A program made the position numbers and the translations under genes. The notes beneath the pieces were generated by a model, which was given only the letters and a program-made list of their open reading frames with translations, made no database searches and was not told the DNA's origin. Shown here piece after piece: positions 1-5,659 of a stretch of 7,781 nucleotides of DNA (position 1 is its first letter; every line of letters begins with the position of its first letter). The stretch spans positions 1 through 7,781 of the forward strand of contig QMZG01000056.1 of NCBI GenBank assembly GCA_003663045.1, given 5' to 3'. The stretch is from Candidatus Altarchaeales archaeon (GTDB lineage: Archaea; Altiarchaeota; Altiarchaeia; IMC4; QMZM01).

Positions 1-1496
1 ATATCATCTGATTTTTTGCATCTACCACCACAATCTACACAGTCATTCTTAGAACTACAAGAAGCGATTTTGGTACCTGGATTACAATCGTGTTCACCAG
101 GTTCATAGTACTCATTTGTTCTTTCTCCATTAAAACAATCTTCATCATCTTCATCTTTTTTACATATACCGCCATCACAGATCAGACCTTCACAACATTG
201 TATATCTATACAGCTTTCGCCCTCCCCAGCACAATCCCCTCCTACTCCAACACACCCACATGGTTCCTCGATCTTTATACCTGCACATCTCCCTTTTATA
301 TATCCACTACCCCAACTACATTTTATAGAATTTGAATCCACATCATACTTCAAACTCTCTTCGTTATAGGAATAAATAGGGACATTTGGATGTATCTCCT
401 CATCAGGGTCTGTTACAGGATCTGGCTCACAATCAGAATTATAGTTAAGATTGATTTCATATTCTATGGTAAAATGACGATTAAATTCCAAGGGTTTAAT
501 TTCTCCACTTTCCAAGATTATAGGGGCTTCAGTGCAGATCTCAAACTTTTCCTTAGAGATCTTAGTTAAAGTAGCATAATCCACAAGATAGGCATCAATC
601 TCTATTTCACCTGTTATTCTCAAATCTACATTGTAATCCCAATCCACCTCTATACATTTACCTTCTTCATCCCTCTCGCAGCATTTATCTTTATACCGAG
701 TCTTATTCATTATATCAGCAGTTATCTTTTCTATTTTAAATTTAAGTGCTACATGCTCATCTTTTAGGGATTTGAATGCTGCATCTTTCGACACCTTCGT
801 TTCCAATTCGAGAAGACTTTCTTTGATCTTTTCTGCTACCTGAGAGGCATCCTTCATAAATTCTTCGGGCACTTTATGTTCATCATTTTTTATTTCAGAG
901 GTCGCACTGCAGGAAATCTTTTCATTAGAAGAACAATCGCTCACTCCAGAAAGAGTACATTCCAGAATTTCAGCTAATTCCCTCTTAAATTCTCCCTCCA
1001 GATCTTCGGATAGATCCCTCAAGAGAAAAATCCTCGCTCCAACGAATTTTTCTATAGCAATGTCTGATGAGATTGGGATTTCTCCACTAGCAGTGACCTT
1101 ACCCCCAGTAGCAGAAGTAATAAAACCCTCTCTTATATTATCCTCAGACGATTTAACCTCTACCGAAAAGCTTCCAAAATTTTGTTTATTAAGATCCCCC
1201 GCTATCTCTTCACTTAAAAAATCCTTCAGTCCTCGTTCATCAGATATGCCCATTTTTCCAGCATCATACGCAGCCTGATATGCAGAGAATAAAGCAAGTG
1301 ACTGCAAAGTAGCCTTAGGTTCCTCCATATCCAGAATGGCTTTATTTAATTTACCCTCTTGAGCTATACTCTTTGCCTTTGTATTGTCTATATGTATGAA
1401 ATGAATGGCTATAATAACCCCGAGAAGGATTAATGCTATGATGAAGAATGGCGAAACTGCAAAACCCTTTGAATTCAGATTAGTATTATATTCCAT
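1..1496 (-). CDS. Large class III-signal surface protein with cysteine-rich, knottin-bearing C-terminal region (partial, open at left edge)
   Basis: The frame is open without a stop from ATG at 1496 to the left edge, giving at least 498 residues; I checked every codon. The N-terminus is a prepilin-type signal: N8-S9-K10-G11, then a hydrophobic helix at about 15-35, so cleavage after G11 is expected. The body (about 40-350) mixes helical stretches, one charged and coiled-coil-like near 205-260, with beta-like segments. A Pro/Asp-rich linker follows at about 357-373. From residue 393 to 493 I count 16 cysteines, including a six-cysteine knottin pattern (422-445) and a second cysteine array (454-493). 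Known: archaeal class III signals target proteins to type IV pilus-like filaments. Inference: a minor or tip subunit or adhesin held outside the cell by disulfides. It resembles no named family that I can state. The start has no Shine-Dalgarno but lies about 30 nt below the predicted transcription start. The missing 3' end could hold more modules. Confidence 0.85.
   Translation of the reverse strand, partial: MEYNTNLNSKGFAVSPFFIIALILLGVIIAIHFIHIDNTKAKSIAQEGKLNKAILDMEEPKATLQSLALFSAYQAAYDAGKMGISDERGLKDFLSEEIAGDLNKQNFGSFSVEVKSSEDNIREGFITSATGGKVTASGEIPISSDIAIEKFVGARIFLLRDLSEDLEGEFKRELAEILECTLSGVSDCSSNEKISCSATSEIKNDEHKVPEEFMKDASQVAEKIKESLLELETKVSKDAAFKSLKDEHVALKFKIEKITADIMNKTRYKDKCCERDEEGKCIEVDWDYNVDLRITGEIEIDAYLVDYATLTKISKEKFEICTEAPIILESGEIKPLEFNRHFTIEYEINLNYNSDCEPDPVTDPDEEIHPNVPIYSYNEESLKYDVDSNSIKCSWGSGYIKGRCAGIKIEEPCGCVGVGGDCAGEGESCIDIQCCEGLICDGGICKKDEDDEDCFNGERTNEYYEPGEHDCNPGTKIASCSSKNDCVDCGGRCKKSDD
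18..137 (-). other. Second six-cysteine array of the large surface protein
   Basis: Cysteines at residues 454, 471, 480, 486, 489 and 493 follow the knottin module with spacing 16, 8, 5, 2 and 3. The segment starts C-F-N-G, contains E-P-G-E-H-D-C, and ends D-C-G-G-R-C. This resembles the C-x-N-G ... E-x-G ... D-C-G-G-x-C pattern I recall from short cysteine-rich modules of secreted microbial proteins. The region may continue past the left edge. A metal-binding role is possible, but disulfides are more likely for an exported segment. Confidence 0.45.
162..233 (-). other. Knottin (inhibitor cystine knot)-like six-cysteine module in the large surface protein
   Basis: Within the minus-strand protein, cysteines at residues 422, 429, 434, 435, 440 and 445 give C-x6-C-x4-CC-x4-C-x4-C. 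The adjacent central pair followed by E-G-L-I-C and G-G-I-C matches the cysteine framework of inhibitor cystine knot peptides such as spider toxins and related small modules. The spacing is read directly from the sequence. The 1-4, 2-5, 3-6 disulfide pairing and the fold are inferred from the family. An acidic linker (residues 448-453) separates it from the next cysteine array. Confidence 0.6.
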
Positions 1497-1566
1497 TTTA
1501 TTTTATATTTATTAAATAAAATACTATATTATTATATGTATTGGAATAATTTATATAAAAATCAGA
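1497..1566. promoter_or_regulatory. Divergent promoter region between the large surface protein and a pilin-like gene
   Basis: These 70 bases are almost pure A/T and lie between divergent start codons. On the minus strand TTTTATATAA (1551-1560) sits about 55-64 bases above the ATG at 1496, so a start about 25 bases below it would leave a leader near 30 nt. On the plus strand ACTATATTATTATAT (1523-1537) would place the transcription start near 1555-1565, giving a very short leader or none for the gene at 1567. Neither start has a clear Shine-Dalgarno. The TATA assignments are by eye and tentative because the region is so AT-rich. Confidence 0.55.
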
Positions 1567-2118
1567 ATGAGGGTCAAATCTCTGGATAACAGGGGTCAAT
1601 CGGCATGGTTTGACATAATTATAATATTTCTGTGCATTACAATCTTCACCGCGGGGATATGGGCATTCACCCTGGGGGGAAAGGCCGCGGGAACACAGGC
1701 ACAGAGAAGTGGGCAGGATTTCACCAATTCCCTTTTACTGAGTATACTCTACGACACACTGGATTCTGACAATGACAAGTTAAGGGGAAAGAGCATCTCG
1801 GATGTGATTGGGATGTACTTTGCAAATAAAGATAAAGTGACAGAAGAATTTGTAATCGACAGTTTGGAATATGTGAAAATTCATGAATACCTGGAAGATA
1901 AAGGACTCGGTAAAGATAGCGGTATAGAGTGGTTCCTTTATGGGGAATATGAAGGAACAAGGTTATGTATTCATGGTACAAATGAGGGAATTGAAAAATG
2001 CAAGGAGGATATTGGTACTTATAGTAGCAGGGCGGCATGTGTGGAGATAGTATTCCCAAAAGGCGAGAATGAATATGAAAAGGTACCTATCTATCTCTTC
2101 ATGGTAAAAAGGAGTTAG
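1567..2118 (+). CDS. Pilin-like protein with class III signal (GQ-type)
   Basis: This 183-aa protein has a prepilin-type N-terminus: L6-D7-N8-R9-G10, then Q11-S-A-W-F-D and a hydrophobic helix at about 14-34. Cleavage after G10 by an archaeal prepilin peptidase is expected, leaving about 173 residues. The mature part begins with a polar stretch rich in G, A and Q, then a mixed, acidic domain with three cysteines (C134, C145 and C158). It ends in a beta-like segment and a basic tail, consistent with a compact extracellular pilin head. Known: short basic signals ending in G before a hydrophobic helix mark archaeal pilins. Inference: a minor pilin of the filament built by the neighbouring platform and ATPase. 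The ATG at 1567 is chosen because it yields the short basic leader; no Shine-Dalgarno precedes it, so the transcript may be nearly leaderless. It converges on the gene at 2122-2580 with 3 bases between stop codons. Confidence 0.8.
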   Translation: MRVKSLDNRGQSAWFDIIIIFLCITIFTAGIWAFTLGGKAAGTQAQRSGQDFTNSLLLSILYDTLDSDNDKLRGKSISDVIGMYFANKDKVTEEFVIDSLEYVKIHEYLEDKGLGKDSGIEWFLYGEYEGTRLCIHGTNEGIEKCKEDIGTYSSRAACVEIVFPKGENEYEKVPIYLFMVKRS

Positions 2119-2121
2119 TAG

Positions 2122-2580
2122 CTACCTAACTACAGTTACTTCCAAAATCCCAGGATGGAATTCCTTTACATCTATTCTGATAGAAACCGGTAATCTTATA
2201 GTGGCTGCTACTAGATCAGGTTCAGGTAATGAATTCTTAGGTTTATTGTTGCAGATCCATTCATCTTCTGGCTTTGTTCTGTCTTTAATCCCCACAAAAC
2301 AGTTTTTGCATTTTTTATATAAATCCTCACAATTAATTTTGTTAATATCCAGAATCCTGGTCCGCTTCGATCCCTCGTAATCCCATGCCAAATCCGTAGA
2401 AATCCTATCTGCGGTTATCAACGCCGATCTGTACATATCCAGTTTAGCGTATTTGACCTCGTGATCTGCAAATGCCTTGACAACTACTACCAGAAGGGCT
2501 GCTATCGCCAAGACCACAACTATCATGTATATCATATCCTCCCCTATGGGTCCAGCCTGTCCCTTGTTGTTGATTCTCAT
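2122..2580 (-). CDS. Pilin-like protein with class III signal (GQ-type), second of a minus-strand pair
   Basis: I place the start at the ATG at 2580, giving 152 aa, not at the in-frame ATG at 2655, which lies inside the upstream gene and would bury the signal. From 2580 the protein begins M-R-I-N4-N5-K6-G7, followed by Q8-A-G-P-I-G-E-D and a Val/Ala/Ile-rich helix at about 16-36, a clean prepilin signal cut after G7. The mature part has four cysteines in a central loop (a C-x6-C-x2-C group near 79-89 and one more near 104), possibly disulfide-bonded. Its C-terminal third has beta-like strands (I-R-L-P-V-S-I ... P-G-I-L-E-V-T-V), a pattern I recall from archaeal pilin-like hypothetical proteins. 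The start lies 7 bases after the upstream stop with no Shine-Dalgarno, suggesting translational coupling. Role as a minor pilin is inferred. Confidence 0.78.
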   Translation of the reverse strand: MRINNKGQAGPIGEDMIYMIVVVLAIAALLVVVVKAFADHEVKYAKLDMYRSALITADRISTDLAWDYEGSKRTRILDINKINCEDLYKKCKNCFVGIKDRTKPEDEWICNNKPKNSLPEPDLVAATIRLPVSIRIDVKEFHPGILEVTVVR

Positions 2581-2587
2581 TTTATTT

Positions 2588-3025
2588 TCATGGAAGATAA
2601 ACCCATATGATATCCTCATCTGAAGAAGGTCTAGAGTGCTCATCCCAAAATGCAATTGTTAGTACCGCCTTGTCTTTGATACCACCTGCATTATATTCGA
2701 CATTGGCATTTAGATCAAATTTTGCTACTTCGTTATCGTTATTTTTTAGAACGAGGGATCTGGAATTGACTGCTATCTCATAACCGGGTGGTAGAGAAAC
2801 AGAGACCTGTTCCACAGAGCCGATGTCACTCATGGCATGAATCTCATTTATGGCATTTCTCAACTTTATGGTTTCTTTTATTGCCTTTCCCTTATCCATG
2901 GTCTTTTCCCATTCCGTCATTGCGGGAAAAACTATGGCGGCGGTAAGTACTAAAACGAATGCTGAAAATATCAGAAACAGAGGTGCAGTTTCCACACCTT
3001 TTTTTGATTTGAACAAGGATTTCAT
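2588..3025 (-). CDS. Pilin-like protein with class III signal (GVET-type), first of a minus-strand pair
   Basis: This 145-aa protein starts M-K-S-L-F-K-S-K8-K9-G10, then V11-E12-T13 and a hydrophobic helix at about 15-36, a typical archaeal prepilin signal cut after G10. A helical segment at about 40-70 continues the N-terminal spine. A beta-rich head follows (V-E-Q-V-S-V-S-L-P-P-G-Y-E-I-A-V ... L-V-L-K), the arrangement known in archaeal pilins and ArlF/ArlG-like proteins, where a valine-rich strand precedes L-P-P-G-Y. The Glu at mature position 2 is shared with the small pilin upstream. It probably forms one unit with the gene at 2122-2580, 7 bases away. A T-rich tract and hairpin lie between it and the gene at 3114, so it may depend on readthrough or on a weak promoter in 3026-3070. 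A minor pilin is the likeliest role. Confidence 0.8.
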   Translation of the reverse strand: MKSLFKSKKGVETAPLFLIFSAFVLVLTAAIVFPAMTEWEKTMDKGKAIKETIKLRNAINEIHAMSDIGSVEQVSVSLPPGYEIAVNSRSLVLKNNDNEVAKFDLNANVEYNAGGIKDKAVLTIAFWDEHSRPSSDEDIIWVYLP

Positions 3026-3040
3026 TTTGATGAATTGATG

Positions 3041-3091
3041 AAAAGAAAATTAAAAAATAAAGAAAGGGAAGGAGGTGGTGGGATTCCCACC
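3041..3091 (-). terminator. Hairpin plus T-rich tract after the small pilin gene
   Basis: Positions 3077-3091 form a perfect 6-bp stem with a 3-base loop (GGTGGG / CCCACC). Read on the minus strand it is followed by a C/T-rich stretch and then a tract that is nearly all T and A (3041-3065). It lies within 25 bases of the stop codon of the minus-strand gene at 3114. T-tracts are the known archaeal intrinsic termination signal; a hairpin is not required. Partial termination would raise expression of the small pilin over the two genes downstream. Confidence 0.5.
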
Positions 3092-3113
3092 TTTTGTGGA
3101 GGTTTTGGGGTTT

Positions 3114-3407
3114 TTATTCAGAAGTTTCAGAGGACTTAGCCTTATCAATAATTTTATCAAGCCTTGTTGTATCTATGCCTGGATCATCCCCCAGATAGTC
3201 CTTCATCGTTTTTGCACTCTTTGCTAAACCTATATCAGCCAAAGTTCCCCCCGTCTGAGCTACATTTATTGCTATAACCATAACTGCAATCAAAACTACT
3301 GCAGCTATAACATATATCAAAACCCTTGTTTCAATACCCTTATTGTCCCTCAGAATCGAGGACAACCTCCTTCCTTTGTTCCTTGTTTTCTTGTTTTTCA
3401 TGGCCAT
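3114..3407 (-). CDS. Small class III-signal pilin-like protein, almost entirely helical; candidate major subunit
   Basis: This 97-aa protein has a long, strongly basic leader ending R20-D21-N22-K23-G24, then I25-E26-T27 and a hydrophobic helix at about 29-50. Cleavage after G24 would leave about 73 residues. After the helix come a short Gly/Thr-rich turn (Q-T-G-G-T) and a polar, apparently helical tail to the C-terminus. There are no cysteines, no W or F in the mature chain and no obvious beta-strand head, unlike the other pilin-like genes here. That size and shape recall Flp-type pilins of Tad systems; this is analogy, not homology. It is the first minus-strand gene at the divergent promoter and is followed by a probable terminator, as expected for an abundant subunit. 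Translation could instead begin at the in-frame ATG at 3401, shortening the leader by two residues. AAAGGG about 13 bases upstream is a possible but distant Shine-Dalgarno. Confidence 0.78.
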   Translation of the reverse strand: MAMKNKKTRNKGRRLSSILRDNKGIETRVLIYVIAAVVLIAVMVIAINVAQTGGTLADIGLAKSAKTMKDYLGDDPGIDTTRLDKIIDKAKSSETSE

Positions 3408-3544
3408 TTTTCATTCAGTACCCTTTCGGATACGTATATGGTATTTGTATATTTGGTATTTAATATTTAAATATCGTTTCTATATATATAAATCAAAGTA
3501 AATATAGTTTATTATATGGATAAATAAGGATTTAATATTTAAAA
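3408..3544. promoter_or_regulatory. Divergent promoter region between the small pilin and the assembly-machinery operon
   Basis: These 137 bases hold two opposed promoters. For the plus-strand operon TATATATATAAA (3481-3492) predicts a start near 3515-3520 and a leader of about 25-30 nt before the ATG at 3545; AAGGA at 3526-3530 is a weak, rather distant Shine-Dalgarno. For the minus-strand small pilin TTTAAATA within the palindrome ATATTTAAATAT (3463-3474) predicts a start near 3440. The two TATA boxes are only about 10 bases apart, so the promoters could compete or share a regulator. Box assignments are by eye. Confidence 0.6.
3458..3543. repeat. Fourteen-base direct repeat flanking the divergent promoters
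   Basis: ATTTAATATTTAAA occurs at 3458-3471, overlapping the TATA-like element of the small pilin gene, and again at 3530-3543, ending one base before the start codon of the platform gene. The copies are 72 bases apart. A shorter pair, GGTATTT at 3440-3446 and 3455-3461 (15-base period), lies near the predicted pilin transcription start. They could be operator sites, but the region is so AT-rich that chance similarity is possible. Confidence 0.45.
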
Positions 3545-5437
3545 ATGATAAAATCTCTTTATAAGGATAGCTGTATCTTTGTAAACAAGAATTTTGCGGA
3601 ATTGTTCAAAGGTGTGAATATCGAATGGGATAAGGAACTTGAGGATTCATTGGAGTTCATTGATCTGGGTTTAACGCCCAGGGAGGTTATTGTCTTCGCA
3701 TGGTTCACCGCTTTATTGTTTTTTGTTCTATCATTTCTGGCGGCGATGGTAGCCCTGTTTATTGGGATGAATGCTCTTTATATTCTTTTGTTTGGCATGA
3801 TCCTGGCATGTCTTTCTCTATATCTAATTCCGATGTATCCCGTAAGGCTGGTAGTTTTTGAGAAGATGCGCGCCTTAGGTTACGCCCCAAGATTAATAGC
3901 CTATCTCATAATTCCATTGAAACAGGATCCGAATCTGGAAAAGGCGGTAAAATTTGCCTCAGAGCACGGTGATGATAAGCTTGCAGATGACTTGAAACAG
4001 TTGCTATGGCATACCTGGTCTGGAAAGCACAATTCCATTGGGGAGGCTCTACCGATTCTGGGACATAAGTGGGGGGAACACATAAAGGGCCTTAGGGATT
4101 CTCTCTACGCCATAAGGACATCACAGATGGAAAAGCATGAGCACAGAAGATTAGATACATTGGATAGAGCATTAAGAGAATTGTTGGACAATATTCAGAT
4201 AAAATTCAAGGAGTTCACAAATGAACTTAGAGTACCCACAACAGTTCTTTTCATGGGTGGGGTTCTTATTCCATTAGTGGCGGTAATGTTCCTTCCAGTT
4301 CTTTCCATGATGGGTTTTCAATTGGGAACGCCATTGGGGCTTTCTGTTCTACTCTTCGTTATAGTCTTGGCTGTATTTATGGTATCAGAATTTATACTGA
4401 CAAAAAGACCCGTGGCGTTTTCACCCATTAGGATTCCAAAGGATTACCCCGGATTAATAACGCCCGGAAAGATCAGGATAGGGAATAGAGAGGTCTCACT
4501 AATAAAATTCTCCCTTGGGATAGTAGGCTTAATCTCTCTGGCCAGTGTTCCCTATCTACTGAGTTACCCAAATGAGATGGCAGAAAAATTGAACACACTA
4601 CCTATAGTTATAGGAGTTTTTGTAGGACTCTGGATATATTTTAGATACGACTCACTTCCCAGGCTTAAGGTCAGGAATGATATAGAAAGGGCTGAGGAGG
4701 AATGTATTGAGGCCTCTTTCCATATTGGAAACAGGCTGGTGAGTGGTATGCCAGCTGAGGAATCCCTGATTAAGGTTTCAAAACTACTTTCAAATCCAGA
4801 GAAGGATTCTCAATTATCAAGGATCTTGGAGAATACCGTGAGGAATATTCGCTATATGAACCTCAATCTTAGAGACGCATTCTTCCATCCGGAGAAGGGA
4901 AGTCTGAAAGATGCACATTCAGGATTAATTCACGGCATCTTTAAGATGTTTGTCAACAGCATGGAAAGAGGCGTAGATTCAGCCGCAGAAACACTGATCA
5001 ATTCTGCAAATCATTTCAGAGAGATAAGGAAGGTTGAGAATGCATTAAGAGAAAAGATCTCATATACTACATCCATGATGAAGGTCTCCGCAACGATGAT
5101 CGCCCCAGCATTATGCGCATTGGCAATTCCATTAACGGAGATATTCATAAAGATCCTGGGGAATATAAATGCTAACAGCGAGGGTAATGAATATGTAGCA
5201 GAACTTGGTGTTGAGATACTCAAGACACCTTCCCTGACCCCGGATTTACTAACCTTGATCTTAGGAGCGTACATGCTTTCTTTGTTAATTATATTGATCA
5301 GATTCACCGCCATCCTTGAGTACGGAAATGACGAGGTCAAGATAAAGACGGAGATTTCAAATGCATTACCAAAGGCATTGATAATATTCACAGCAGTATT
5401 ATTCCTGGGCAGGATATTCTTTGCCCAGATGGTCTGA
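3545..5437 (+). CDS. TadC/ArlJ-like polytopic platform protein of an archaeal type IV pilus (T2SSF family)
   Basis: This 630-aa protein has two copies of the T2SSF-type layout: a helical cytoplasmic domain followed by membrane helices. Likely membrane segments are near 48-72, 74-98, 231-255, 263-283, 316-340, 352-366, 512-534, 568-590 and 608-627. The two large soluble segments (about 100-228 and 368-508) are charged and helical. The second contains N-R-L-V-S-G-M-P-A-E-E-S-L (396-408), a form typical of this family's G-x-x-x-x-E/A-L motif. The size matches archaeal ArlJ/TadC homologues with two domains rather than bacterial TadB or TadC alone. Known role: the inner-membrane platform on which the hexameric ATPase acts to add or remove pilins. 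It is the first gene of the plus-strand operon, 18 bases before the next gene. An archaellum ArlJ is less likely because no other arl genes are seen. Confidence 0.88.
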   Translation: MIKSLYKDSCIFVNKNFAELFKGVNIEWDKELEDSLEFIDLGLTPREVIVFAWFTALLFFVLSFLAAMVALFIGMNALYILLFGMILACLSLYLIPMYPVRLVVFEKMRALGYAPRLIAYLIIPLKQDPNLEKAVKFASEHGDDKLADDLKQLLWHTWSGKHNSIGEALPILGHKWGEHIKGLRDSLYAIRTSQMEKHEHRRLDTLDRALRELLDNIQIKFKEFTNELRVPTTVLFMGGVLIPLVAVMFLPVLSMMGFQLGTPLGLSVLLFVIVLAVFMVSEFILTKRPVAFSPIRIPKDYPGLITPGKIRIGNREVSLIKFSLGIVGLISLASVPYLLSYPNEMAEKLNTLPIVIGVFVGLWIYFRYDSLPRLKVRNDIERAEEECIEASFHIGNRLVSGMPAEESLIKVSKLLSNPEKDSQLSRILENTVRNIRYMNLNLRDAFFHPEKGSLKDAHSGLIHGIFKMFVNSMERGVDSAAETLINSANHFREIRKVENALREKISYTTSMMKVSATMIAPALCALAIPLTEIFIKILGNINANSEGNEYVAELGVEILKTPSLTPDLLTLILGAYMLSLLIILIRFTAILEYGNDEVKIKTEISNALPKALIIFTAVLFLGRIFFAQMV

Positions 5438-5455
5438 TGTGAAAGGATCTGAAAA

Positions 5456-5656
5456 ATGGAATGGAACATAACAAAGCTGGCAATTATAGTATTGAGCATA
5501 ATGATATTCGCACTGTTGATGACATTTTTTGGGCAGTTTAATGAGATACTAAGGATGGATAAAGAGATGCAAAATCTTAGGGATCAGGAGATGTGTAGGC
5601 AATTGAAGGATTCATCACCCTCAGATAATATTGAATGGGACTGTACAAAAAAATAG
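5456..5656 (+). CDS. Small single-pass membrane protein of the pilus operon, unknown function
   Basis: This 66-aa protein has an N-terminal hydrophobic helix (about residues 8-27) and a charged, probably helical tail with two cysteines (C46 and C63). The N-terminus resembles a pilin helix, but there is no Lys/Arg-Gly cleavage site before it, so it is probably not processed as a prepilin and stays anchored in the membrane. It starts 18 bases after the platform gene and ends 3 bases before the ATPase gene, with AAAGGATC 9 bases or so above its ATG as a fair Shine-Dalgarno. This tight placement argues that it is a real gene and may be an accessory part of the platform-ATPase complex. I recognise no family. 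The orientation, and so whether the cysteine tail is inside or outside, is not determined by the sequence. Confidence 0.72.
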   Translation: MEWNITKLAIIVLSIMIFALLMTFFGQFNEILRMDKEMQNLRDQEMCRQLKDSSPSDNIEWDCTKK

Positions 5657-5659
5657 AAA

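Noticed and set aside
90..335. Plus-strand reading frame of 81 codons
   Set aside because: It lies antisense and codon-aligned inside the long minus-strand surface-protein gene; its Thr/Phe/Ile-rich composition is the complement of that gene's codons, and it has no promoter or ribosome site of its own.
1060..1278. Plus-strand reading frame of 72 codons
   Set aside because: Also antisense inside the 1-1496 minus gene, with no start signals and no recognisable features.
1721..2059. Minus-strand reading frame of 112 codons
   Set aside because: Shadow of the pilin-like gene at 1567-2118, which has a clear signal sequence; the shadow protein is His/Tyr/Pro-rich with no domain logic.
2581..2655. 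N-terminal extension of the 2122-2580 gene to an ATG at 2655
   Set aside because: The extra 25 residues overlap the upstream pilin-like gene and would place the K-G cleavage site 32 residues in; the ATG at 2580 gives a normal short class III signal.
5011..5499. Minus-strand reading frame of 162 codons
   Set aside because: Opposite strand of the platform protein's C-terminal half; it spans the end of one real gene and the start of the next and shows no signals.
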